In this document: one piece after another, positions 25,429-33,069 of the stretch
Numbering within the stretch: the stretch's first letter is position 1
Layout: the number at the start of each line of letters is the position of its first letter
From: JAFMJV01 sp963800275
GTDB lineage: Bacteria; Chloroflexota; Limnocylindria; Limnocylindrales; CSP1-4
Direction of reading: 5' to 3'
NCBI GenBank assembly: GCA_963800275.1
Contig: CAWDAI010000011.1
Coordinates: 1-64,000 of the forward strand
Length of the DNA: 64,000 bases
The notes under the pieces: generated by a model
The model's input: only the letters and a program-made list of their open reading frames with translations
Told to the model about the DNA's origin: nothing
Database searches by the model: none
Program-made: the position numbers and the translations under genes

Positions 25429-27360
25429 TCAGCTGTTGTGGTCGTAGAAGTTGTCGCGCTGCAGATAGCTGAAGTTGCGCAGGTCAGCCTTGACGCCGTA
25501 GTGCAGCTGCAGGAAGTACTTCACGACCTCGGTGGCGGCATTGCCCTTGGTGCGTGTGTCGTCGAGGTAGGCCAGGACCACCAGGTTGGAGTCCTCGCGC
25601 TTGACCGCGGCCACGCCGCTGGGGTCGGATGCCGACTTGCGCGCCTGCTTGGGCACGAACGCGGCGAACCAGTTGCTGAAAGGCAGACGGCCCTGCTTGT
25701 CGCGCTCGCCGAACTCGGCGGTGCCGGACTTGCCCGCGACCACGATGGGCAGATCCACGAGGTTGTCAGTGTGGCGGATCGTGACCACTCGGCGCGCGGC
25801 CTGGCGCATGGTCCGCAGCACCGACTTGTCCAGGTCCATCTGGTGGATGACCTCCGGCTGGATCCGCTCGACCAGCTTGCCCTCGGGGTCGACGGTCTTG
25901 CGCACCAGCTGGGGCTTGTAGAGCGTGCCGCCATTGGCCAGCGCGGCGTACGCGTTGAGCAGCTGGATGGGCGTGGTCATGTCGTAGCCCTGGCCGATGC
26001 CGGCCTGATAGAGCTCACCGGTGAAGTAGATCTCGTTCTTGGTCCGCCGCTTCCACTCGGTGGTGGGCACGATCCCGCTGGCCTCACCCGGCAGGTCGAT
26101 ACCGGTGGGTTTGCCGAAGCCGAACTGGTGGGCCCAGTAGGCCAGACGATCGATGCCGAGGCGGCCGGCGAGCTGGTAGAAGAAGGTGTCGCTCGAGTGC
26201 CCGAAGCCATCGAAGATGTTGAGTGGGCCCCAACCCTGCCCATTCCACTCGTGGTACTTCCAATCACCGATCTCGAGGAAGGGCTTGGTCATCAGGTGTG
26301 AGTTGACCGTGATGCGGCCGTCAGCCAGGGCCCCGGTACCGGTCACCAGCTTGTACGTCGAGCCCGGAGGGTACTGCTCGTTGATGGCCACGTTGAGCAT
26401 GGGCTTGGAGGGGTCCTCGAGCAGCTTGCTGTATTGGCTCATGGAGATGCCCTGCGCGAACTTGTTGTTGTCGTAGGCAGGCAGCGAGACCATGGCCAGG
26501 ATCTCGCCGTTCTGCGGGTTCATGGCCAGGAACGTGCCCCGCTTGACCCCGATCGTATCCATGGCCCACTTGAGCGCCTTCTGAGCCTGCTTCTGGACCT
26601 TGGTGTCGATGGTCAGCACGAGCGAGTCGCCCGGCTCTGCCTGCTGCAGGACGACCGGCGCTTCCACCTCGTGACCCTGCTGGTCGAGGTCCACCCGCTC
26701 GAGTCCGTAGGTGCCCCGCAGCACGTCTTCGTAGGACGACTCCAGGCCGGCCTTGCCCAGCAGGTCCTCGGGGTAGTAGCCGCGATCCTTGAGCGCCTGG
26801 TACTCGGTGGCATTGATGCGACCGGTCCAGCCGAGCACGTGGGACATGAGCTTGCCCTCTGGATATTTGCGTCGTGCCTCGAGGTCCACCTCCACACCCG
26901 GGAACAACTCGGGATCCTCGGCGATGACGCGAGCGGTCTTGGTATCGATGTCGGCGATCCGCACCAGCTCGTACTGCGAGCCGGTGTGGCGGTCCAGGCG
27001 CTCGATGATGTCGCGCGGCCTCAGGTTCGTGAGCTGCGATAGTCGATTGGCGACCTCGAAGCGTGCGTCCAATGGCAGTTCGGCAGGCAAGATGCGCAAC
27101 ACGAACGTAGGCACGTTCTCCACGAGGAGGCGGCCCTTGCGGTCGTACACGAGGCCTCGGGCCACCGGCACGGCGCGCTCGGTCGTGAGCGCCTGCTCCT
27201 GGTACGTCGCATAGGTCGAACCCTCTGACAGCTGCAGCTGGAAGAGGCGCACCCCGAGCCCCGTCACCGCCAGGATGATGACGATGCCGAAGGCCATGAA
27301 GCGCGGCGCCAGGCTACGGGGGGCCGGGACTGCTTCGCCGACGTGTAGCTGTTCGTTCAT
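25429..27360 (-). CDS. mrdA: Penicillin-binding protein 2 (elongation transpeptidase)
   Basis: Class B PBP of 643 residues that crosslinks peptidoglycan with RodA. A short cytoplasmic tail and one TM anchor (about residues 20-42) are followed by the dimerisation/pedestal domain (ARGLVYDRKGRLLVENVP) and the transpeptidase domain. The catalytic SxxK is in YPPGSTYKLVTG, the SxN-like motif is SSD in GHSSDTFFYQLA (SxD is usual for PBP2), and the KTG motif is KSGTAEFGER. The ATG at 27360 (MNEQLHV) was chosen because the upstream reading overlaps mreD out of frame. It lies 7 bases after mreD. Confidence 0.95.
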   Translation of the reverse strand: MNEQLHVGEAVPAPRSLAPRFMAFGIVIILAVTGLGVRLFQLQLSEGSTYATYQEQALTTERAVPVARGLVYDRKGRLLVENVPTFVLRILPAELPLDARFEVANRLSQLTNLRPRDIIERLDRHTGSQYELVRIADIDTKTARVIAEDPELFPGVEVDLEARRKYPEGKLMSHVLGWTGRINATEYQALKDRGYYPEDLLGKAGLESSYEDVLRGTYGLERVDLDQQGHEVEAPVVLQQAEPGDSLVLTIDTKVQKQAQKALKWAMDTIGVKRGTFLAMNPQNGEILAMVSLPAYDNNKFAQGISMSQYSKLLEDPSKPMLNVAINEQYPPGSTYKLVTGTGALADGRITVNSHLMTKPFLEIGDWKYHEWNGQGWGPLNIFDGFGHSSDTFFYQLAGRLGIDRLAYWAHQFGFGKPTGIDLPGEASGIVPTTEWKRRTKNEIYFTGELYQAGIGQGYDMTTPIQLLNAYAALANGGTLYKPQLVRKTVDPEGKLVERIQPEVIHQMDLDKSVLRTMRQAARRVVTIRHTDNLVDLPIVVAGKSGTAEFGERDKQGRLPFSNWFAAFVPKQARKSASDPSGVAAVKREDSNLVVLAYLDDTRTKGNAATEVVKYFLQLHYGVKADLRNFSYLQRDNFYDHNS

Positions 27361-27367
27361 GTGCCGA

Positions 27368-27874
27368 TCACCACGCCAGTCGCTCGGACTCGCCGAAGCG
27401 CAAGTCGACCGCTCGGATGACGGGCACGGACAGGCCGGCGATGGCCCCATCGACCAGGGCGATGGCAGCGATCTCCGGGAGCGAGAGCCCGCCGAGCCCG
27501 ACCCCGTGGTTGAAGGCAAGCAACGCGAGGCCGATGGCATGGTAGGCGAAGGCAAGCACGAAGGTCGTCGCTGCCACCACCAACAAGCGGGGCGGCCAGA
27601 CCACGCGGGCCACCAGGAGAGCGATCGCCACGGCCACCAACAGGGCCAACGCCGAAGCACCCAGAGCACGTCCGGGCAGCAGCAGATCGAGCGAGAGGCC
27701 TCCGACGAAGGCCCAGGTCATGCCGCTCTCGAAGCCGAGGGTCATCGCGACGGCGATACCCATGGCGAAGACGAGGTCGGGCCTGACACTGCCCACCTGG
27801 AGATGGGTCAGCACGCTCGACTCCAGGATGGCAGCTAGCACGGCTCCCACGGCAGGAGCCAACACGCTCATCAC
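27368..27874 (-). CDS. mreD: Rod shape-determining protein MreD
   Basis: Small integral membrane protein of 168 residues with 5-6 hydrophobic helices, matching MreD in size, composition and position before mrdA-rodA. Motifs are weak, as usual for MreD: HLQVGSVRPDLVFAMGIAV near the N-terminus (Pro-Asp-Leu is characteristic) and GFESGMTWAFVGGLSLDLLLPG. The start is the GTG at 27874 or the adjacent ATG at 27871; neither has a clear ribosome site. The usual upstream neighbour mreC is missing: the 540 bases before it are non-coding. Confidence 0.88.
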   Translation of the reverse strand: MMSVLAPAVGAVLAAILESSVLTHLQVGSVRPDLVFAMGIAVAMTLGFESGMTWAFVGGLSLDLLLPGRALGASALALLVAVAIALLVARVVWPPRLLVVAATTFVLAFAYHAIGLALLAFNHGVGLGGLSLPEIAAIALVDGAIAGLSVPVIRAVDLRFGESERLAW

Positions 27875-27954
27875 GGTAGGTCGATGTTCTTGTTTCCACG
27901 GCTATCGGATGCGCGCCCGAGTCGCCCCTCGCGCTGCTGTCCACCCGATCCCGA

Positions 27955-27983
27955 AGTATAGACGAGCTTCAGCCCGGCTCCAA
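27955..27983 (-). promoter_or_regulatory. Candidate promoter for mreD-mrdA-rodA (TTGGAG-17-TATACT)
   Basis: On the minus strand TTGGAG (27983-27978) is followed after 17 bases by TATACT (27960-27955). The predicted transcript starts near 27948, giving a leader of about 75 bases before mreD. Spacing and -10 are good; the -35 matches consensus only in its first half. Confidence 0.5.
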
Positions 27984-28228
27984 TAGTGGCCCCCGAGCCT
28001 GGCCGTCCCCTCCCCCTGACCGGGTGCGGTCCGACGCGCCCCTTCGCGCGCCCGGGCGTATCGCTGTGGTCGCGCGCGTTACGCCCGGTCACCTGAGTCG
28101 CCCAGCGGCGAACCATCTTCCGCGTGGACCGCGCCGGGCGACACGCCGGTAGCCAACTACTCGGCCTTGCCCGTAGCCAATGCCCGCTAGGACGTCACGA
28201 GACCGGCAGTGGCTCGGCCGGCAATCGC

Positions 28229-28244
28229 TGTTCCACGTGGAACA
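28229..28244. promoter_or_regulatory. parS site (ParB nucleation site)
   Basis: TGTTCCACGTGGAACA is a perfect 16-bp palindrome differing from the classical TGTTTCACGTGAAACA only at the symmetric fifth/twelfth positions, a variant used as parS in several phyla. It lies 170 bases upstream of parA-parB, whose ParB should load here and spread as a CTP-dependent clamp. Confidence 0.92.
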
Positions 28245-28260
28245 CATTGTCAACGCTCAA

Positions 28261-28280
28261 TGTGGACAACTTGCGGATAA
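28261..28280 (-). promoter_or_regulatory. Pair of DnaA-box-like sites
   Basis: Read on the minus strand, 28261-28269 is TTGTCCACA, matching the relaxed DnaA-box consensus TTRTCCACA fully. 28272-28280 is TTATCCGCA, one mismatch to TTATCCACA. The two are in the same orientation, 11 bases apart start to start, and 17 bases from parS. Confidence 0.5.
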
Positions 28281-28415
28281 ACGCAGGGGTAAGGCCGAGT
28301 GAGGCCTCGAAGGATGCACAATCAGTGCGTTGATCCGCCGAGCGGTGACAGAAAGCAACAATGGCAGCAGTCGACGTACAATGCGAGGAACTGTGAGTGG
28401 GGCTAGGAGGGCTGA

Positions 28416-29258
28416 TTGGGCGAGATCGTCGCGTGTGCGAACCAGAAGGGTGGGGTGGGAAAGACCACGACGGTCATCAACCTTGCCGCATACCTCGCGT
28501 TGGATGGCCGCAGGATCCTGTTGGTGGACCTGGACCCACAAGGAAATGCTACGAGCGGCCTAGGCATCGACCGCGCACACCTCGACGTGTCGGCCTACGA
28601 CGTTCTCCTGTCCGATGTGCCGGTCGATCAAGCGATCTGCTCCACGTCCATCGAGGGGCTCGATGTGTTGCCCTCGGACCGCAGCCTCGCCGGCGCTGAG
28701 GTCGAACTTGTCCCAAGTCGAGGGCGGGAGCGCCGCCTCAGGCACGTGCTGCAGGGCCACGGAGCCCCATACGACTTTGTGCTTCTCGACTGTCCTCCGT
28801 CGTTGGGACTGCTGACTGTGAACGGCTTGACTGCGGCTGACACCGTGCTCATCCCGTTGCAGTGTGAGTACTACGCCCTCGAAGGCCTCGGACAGCTGAT
28901 GGCGACCATCGAGTTGATCCGCGAGCATCTCAACCCCAACCTGAGCATGAAAGGGGTCGTGCTGACGATGCATGACGGACGTACCAGCCTGTCAGCTGAT
29001 GTCGCGAACGAGGTGCGACGACACCTGGGCGAAAAGGTGTTCGAGGCGATCGTGCCCCGCTCCGTGAGGCTCGCCGAGGCGCCAAGCTATGGTCAACCGA
29101 TCGCAGCCTACAGTCCGAGCTCCCGAGGCGCTCTCGCGTATCGCGCGGTCGCCGCCGAATTCCTGGAACGCAGCTCGCTCGAGCCGGGTGCGCCGCTCCT
29201 GGAAGCACGCCACGAGTATGAGGCGATGCGCGTTGGGCGCACCGCGGAGGTGAGCTAA
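28416..29258 (+). CDS. parA: Chromosome partitioning ATPase ParA (Soj)
   Basis: A 280-residue ParA/MinD-type ATPase. The deviant Walker A is KGGVGKTT near residue 12, the A' motif is LLVDLDPQGNAT and the Walker B region is FVLLDCPPSLG. It forms an ATP-dependent gradient on the nucleoid that moves ParB-parS. The start is TTG at 28416, supported by AGGAGG ending 5 bases before it. There is no N-terminal HTH, so it is the chromosomal (type Ia-like short) form. parB follows after 2 bases. Confidence 0.96.
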   Translation: MGEIVACANQKGGVGKTTTVINLAAYLALDGRRILLVDLDPQGNATSGLGIDRAHLDVSAYDVLLSDVPVDQAICSTSIEGLDVLPSDRSLAGAEVELVPSRGRERRLRHVLQGHGAPYDFVLLDCPPSLGLLTVNGLTAADTVLIPLQCEYYALEGLGQLMATIELIREHLNPNLSMKGVVLTMHDGRTSLSADVANEVRRHLGEKVFEAIVPRSVRLAEAPSYGQPIAAYSPSSRGALAYRAVAAEFLERSSLEPGAPLLEARHEYEAMRVGRTAEVS

Positions 29259-29260
29259 AC

Positions 29261-30124
29261 ATGACCGTCGAGTCACGGAGGAGCAGTGGGTTGGGCAGGG
29301 GGCTAGCTTCACTGATCCCGACTTCCGAGCCGGGCGTATCAACGGGTCGCGAGGTGCCCGTCGCTGAGGTGGCGCCGAACCCTGAGCAGCCTCGACGAGA
29401 CTTCGACCCCGAGGAGCTCCAGCGGCTTGCCGATTCGATCGCCGTCCACGGCGTGCTTCAGCCGATCGTCGTCGTCGCCACCGGAAACGGCTATCGGTTG
29501 ATCGCAGGGGAACGCAGGTGGCGTGCTGCGTCGATGGTGGGCCTTGAATCGATCCCCGCGGTCGTTCGCACTGCTAATGAACAGGAGCAGCTTGAGCTGG
29601 CCCTCGTGGAGAATATCCAGCGCGAAGACCTTAACGCCTTGGAGGAAGCGCGAGCGTTCCGGCACCTCATCGATGAGTTCGGGCTGACGCAGGAACTGGT
29701 GGCCCAGCGAGTGGGTCGTTCGCGCCCAGCCGTGGCCAATTCCCTGCGCATTCTCGATACTGCTCTGCCCATACAGCGAGCTGTGGCTGACGGCAGCATC
29801 TCCGGCGGCCACGCCAAGGCCCTCGCCGGGCTCGAGGATCGAGCACGACAGGAGGTCGTGCTCGCCACGGTGGTCTCGCGGTCGCTCTCGGTGCGCCAGA
29901 CCGAGGCTCTCGTGCAGACGTCCAAGCGCGAGTCCTCTGATCGCGCCAACGCCGCCACGAACGCCGACCCCGATGTCCAGGTGATGGAAGCGCAACTGCG
30001 TGAGGCACTGGGCACGAAGGTCGCGATCATGCCCGGCCGCAAAGGTGGCCGGATCACCATCACCTGGTATGACGACGATGATCTCGGTCGCCTGGTCGAC
30101 CGTCTATCGATGGTCGAAGGATGA
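29261..30124 (+). CDS. parB: Chromosome partitioning protein ParB (Spo0J)
   Basis: A 287-residue CTP-dependent DNA clamp. The N-terminus has the ParA-contacting GLGRGLASLI; the CTP-binding boxes are VAPNPEQPRRDF and GERRWRAASMVG; the HTH that reads parS is around LTQELVAQRVGRSRPAVANS. The C-terminal part is the dimerisation region. GGAGG lies 10 bases before the ATG. Its target parS lies upstream of parA, and gyrB follows after 13 bases in the same direction. Confidence 0.96.
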   Translation: MTVESRRSSGLGRGLASLIPTSEPGVSTGREVPVAEVAPNPEQPRRDFDPEELQRLADSIAVHGVLQPIVVVATGNGYRLIAGERRWRAASMVGLESIPAVVRTANEQEQLELALVENIQREDLNALEEARAFRHLIDEFGLTQELVAQRVGRSRPAVANSLRILDTALPIQRAVADGSISGGHAKALAGLEDRARQEVVLATVVSRSLSVRQTEALVQTSKRESSDRANAATNADPDVQVMEAQLREALGTKVAIMPGRKGGRITITWYDDDDLGRLVDRLSMVEG

Positions 30125-30137
30125 CTGGAGGACAGCG

Positions 30138-32090
30138 ATGACCGGACAGGCCACAGCACCCAACGCGGCCGCCACCAAGGCGTCCCAGGCTGCCAGCTAC
30201 GGCGCCGATTCGATCCAGGTTCTCGAGGGCCTGGAGGCCGTCCGGAGGCGTCCCGGCATGTACATCGGCTCGACCGACAGCCGAGGCCTGCATCATCTGG
30301 TCTGGGAGGTCGTAGATAATTCCATCGACGAGGCGATGGCTGGGCACGCCGAGTATGTCGAGGTGACGATCCTGCCCGACGGCTCCATCCGTAACAGCGA
30401 CGACGGCCGCGGCGTGCCGGTCGGGACCCAGAAGCAGACGGGCAAGAGTGCTCTCGAGGTGGTCCACACGGTGCTGCATGCCGGCGGCAAGTTCGGTGGC
30501 GGCGGCTACAAGGTCTCCGGCGGCCTGCACGGCGTGGGCGTGAGCGTGGTCAACGCTCTCAGCGAGTCGCTGACCGTCGAGTCCGTGCGGGACGGCAAGA
30601 TCTGGACGCAGTCGTATGCCCGCGGCATCCCGGTCAACGAGGTCCAAGCCATCGGCCGGGCCGGTGGTCGCGCCGGCACGACCACCACCTTCAAGCCCGA
30701 TCCGGAGGTCTTCGAGACGGTCGAGGTGAGCTTCGACGTGATCGCCCAGCGATTGCGAGAGTCGGCGTACCTGACCAAGGGTGTCCACATCCGTCTGGTC
30801 GACGAGCGGGTCACGCCCGCGCGCGAGAAGTCGTTCTACTTCGAGGGTGGCCTCGTCAGTTTCGTTCGACACCTCAACAAGGGCAAGGATGTGCTCAATG
30901 CGCGGCCGATGTCGACGGAGAAGCAGGACGGAGCGACCCAGATCGAGGTCGCGATCCAGTACAACGACGGATTCAATGAGACGGTCCTTGCCTTTGCTAA
31001 CAATATCAATACGGTCGATGGGGGCACCCACGTCACGGGCTTCCGCTCAGCACTGACCACGTCGCTCAACGACTGGGCGCGTCGGCAGGGTCTGATCAAG
31101 GACAAGAAGAGCGCGCTTTCCGGAGACGACGTCCGGGAGGGCCTGACGGCCGTGGTCAGCGTCAAGCTCACCGAGCCCCAGTTCGAAGGCCAGACCAAGG
31201 CCAAGCTCGGCAACGCCGAGATCAAGGGACAGGTCCAGACCGCGGTAGGGGAGGGCATCAGCCAGTACCTCGACGAGAACCCGGCCGACGCCCGGCGGAT
31301 CATCGACAAGTCGCTGACCGCGGCGCGGGCCCGCGAAGCGGCGCGCAAAGCGCGTGACCTGGTGGTGCGCAAGTCGGCCCTTGAGGGCTCGGCCCTGCCC
31401 GGCAAGCTGGCCGATTGCCAGGAGCGCGATCCCGAGCGCAGCGAGCTCTACATCGTGGAGGGTGACTCGGCCGGCGGTTCGGCCAAGCAGGGCCGAGACC
31501 GGCGTAGCCAGGCCATCCTGCCCCTCTTCGGCAAGATGCTCAATGTCGAGAAGGCGCGCATCGACAGGGTCCTCTCGAGCGAGAAGATCCGCCCCCTCAT
31601 CATCGCCCTTGGCACGGGCATCGGCGAGACCTTCGATCTGGGCAAGCTGCGGTACCACAAGGTCATCCTGCTCGCGGATGCCGACGTGGACGGCGCCCAC
31701 ATCCGCACGCTGCTGATGACGTTCTTCTATCGCAACATGCCTGAGCTGGTCGAGGCCGGCCATCTTTACATCGCCCAACCGCCGCTGTACCGCGTCAGCA
31801 CCGGCAAGGTCACCCACTACGCCGCCGACGAGAAGGAGCGCGACCGCATCGTCAAGGAGATGAAGGTCAAGAATCTCACCGTCCAGCGCTTCAAGGGCCT
31901 CGGCGAGATGAACGCCGAGCAGCTCTGGGAGACGACCATGAACCCGGCCACCCGCACGCTGCTGCAGGTGGATCCGGAGAACGCGGCCGAGGCCGATCAC
32001 ATGTTCACCGTGCTGATGGGCGAGAAGGTCGGACCCCGCAAGGACTTCATCCGGGCCGAGGCGCGGAAGGTGCAGAACCTCGATGTCTGA
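30138..32090 (+). CDS. gyrB: DNA gyrase subunit B
   Basis: ATPase subunit of gyrase, 650 residues. The GHKL ATPase motifs are VVDNSIDEAMAGH, NSDDGRGVPV and GGLHGVGVSVVNALS. The TOPRIM domain has LYIVEGDSAGGSAKQGRDR and the metal site ADADVDGAHIRTLL. The GyrA-interacting C-terminus has RFKGLGEMNAEQLWETTM. The ATG at 30138 has a GGAGG 7 bases upstream; an N-terminal Ala/Thr-rich tail of about 20 residues precedes the conserved SIQVLEGLEAVRRRPGMYIG. Its stop overlaps the next gene by 8 bases. Confidence 0.98.
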   Translation: MTGQATAPNAAATKASQAASYGADSIQVLEGLEAVRRRPGMYIGSTDSRGLHHLVWEVVDNSIDEAMAGHAEYVEVTILPDGSIRNSDDGRGVPVGTQKQTGKSALEVVHTVLHAGGKFGGGGYKVSGGLHGVGVSVVNALSESLTVESVRDGKIWTQSYARGIPVNEVQAIGRAGGRAGTTTTFKPDPEVFETVEVSFDVIAQRLRESAYLTKGVHIRLVDERVTPAREKSFYFEGGLVSFVRHLNKGKDVLNARPMSTEKQDGATQIEVAIQYNDGFNETVLAFANNINTVDGGTHVTGFRSALTTSLNDWARRQGLIKDKKSALSGDDVREGLTAVVSVKLTEPQFEGQTKAKLGNAEIKGQVQTAVGEGISQYLDENPADARRIIDKSLTAARAREAARKARDLVVRKSALEGSALPGKLADCQERDPERSELYIVEGDSAGGSAKQGRDRRSQAILPLFGKMLNVEKARIDRVLSSEKIRPLIIALGTGIGETFDLGKLRYHKVILLADADVDGAHIRTLLMTFFYRNMPELVEAGHLYIAQPPLYRVSTGKVTHYAADEKERDRIVKEMKVKNLTVQRFKGLGEMNAEQLWETTMNPATRTLLQVDPENAAEADHMFTVLMGEKVGPRKDFIRAEARKVQNLDV

Positions 32091-33069
32091 GGCGAGCACG
32101 AAGGCGGCGGCCTTCGTGGCAGCACACCGAGCGCGGGCGCAAGAGGTGGGCCTCGAGCTGGCCGAGCTGGTGGGGCAGCCAGAGTCGTTCGTAGACGTGC
32201 TCGTCGACGGACTCGCCGGGTTGGGCGACCCTGACTACACCCGACTCACCGCCCGCGTCAGTCCGGGCATAGCGCCGGAGCTGGAGGTGCGGTCATCACT
32301 GTTGGCCGTGGTCCAGGGGGCGCTGCGTCCCGCCCTCGCTGAGAGCTCGAGCATCATCGTCCTGCAGTTGGCTCAGCGACTCATCGCGGCTCCACAGCGT
32401 TCAGTGCGTCTGTTCGCCCTGCCCTGCCTCGAGCGTGGCCTGGCCGAGGCTCCCGAGCAGTCGTGGCAGCTGATGCGACGAATGGCGCATGGGGCAGGGG
32501 ACTGGATCGAGGTCGACACCCTTGCCGACGTGTGGGCCCGCGGCATCCTGGCCGAAGACTTTCGCTGGGCCGAGCTCGAGCAGTTGGTGTACTCGGAGCA
32601 CATGTTCGAGCGCCGCATGGTCGGGGCCGCGCTGGCCTCGATGCCCCATCGACTGCCCAGCCGCGAGCGTGGAGCCTTGCTGGCACCTGTCGTGAACCGC
32701 GTCCTGGAGCTGTTGCGACAGCTCATGGGTGACGCCGAGCCCATGGTTCAGAAGTCGATGTCGTGGGCTTTGCGCAACTGGACACCGCTCGAGCCCGACG
32801 CGGTCGAGGGCTTCCTGAGCAGGGAGTCCGAGATCGCGGTCAGGCAACGCGATGGTGCCCGCGCCTGGGTCGTGCGCGATGCGCTCTCCAAGCAGTCGGC
32901 CGAACTCGCCACTCGCCTGCGCGCCGACCTCGAAGGCATCCGTCGCGACCCGCGCGCCGCCTCCACCAGCATCGCCGCGAGCCAGGCTGCTGATTTCGCG
33001 GCCCTGCTCACCACCAGCCATGACGCGATCGCCGCCCAGGGCGACCGCTACACGAGGAGTCGCGCATGA
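32083..33069 (+). CDS. AlkD-like HEAT-repeat DNA alkylation repair family protein
   Basis: A 328-residue, almost entirely alpha-helical protein. The middle resembles the AlkD/ALK HEAT-like glycosylase family: GDWIEVDTLADVWA corresponds to the family's W..cD.l segment, then YSEHMFERRMVGAALASM and AEPMVQKSMSWALRNWTPLEPDAVEGF match its helices with the paired Trp. AlkD enzymes excise bulky or positively charged alkylated bases without base flipping. Catalytic competence cannot be confirmed by eye. It overlaps gyrB by 8 bases and gyrA by 4 (ATGA), so all three should be translated together, an unusual insertion. Confidence 0.7.
   Translation: MSEASTKAAAFVAAHRARAQEVGLELAELVGQPESFVDVLVDGLAGLGDPDYTRLTARVSPGIAPELEVRSSLLAVVQGALRPALAESSSIIVLQLAQRLIAAPQRSVRLFALPCLERGLAEAPEQSWQLMRRMAHGAGDWIEVDTLADVWARGILAEDFRWAELEQLVYSEHMFERRMVGAALASMPHRLPSRERGALLAPVVNRVLELLRQLMGDAEPMVQKSMSWALRNWTPLEPDAVEGFLSRESEIAVRQRDGARAWVVRDALSKQSAELATRLRADLEGIRRDPRAASTSIAASQAADFAALLTTSHDAIAAQGDRYTRSRA

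Larger units (their letters stand above)
27875..28415. other. Non-coding interval between divergent mreD and parA; candidate replication-origin/centromere region
   Basis: No credible gene is seen in these 541 bases. The left part holds the mreD promoter; the middle (28000-28140) is very GC-rich. The right part is noticeably AT-richer and holds a parS palindrome, two adjacent DnaA-box-like sites and, just before parA, a -10-like TACAAT (28377-28382). Flanking genes point away on both sides, and gene direction in the window switches here. Confidence 0.6.

Noticed and set aside
25429..27669. 103-codon N-terminal extension of mrdA
   Set aside because: The extra part overlaps mreD out of frame and is Trp/Arg/Ser/Pro-rich; MNEQLHV at 27360 gives the normal PBP2 layout.
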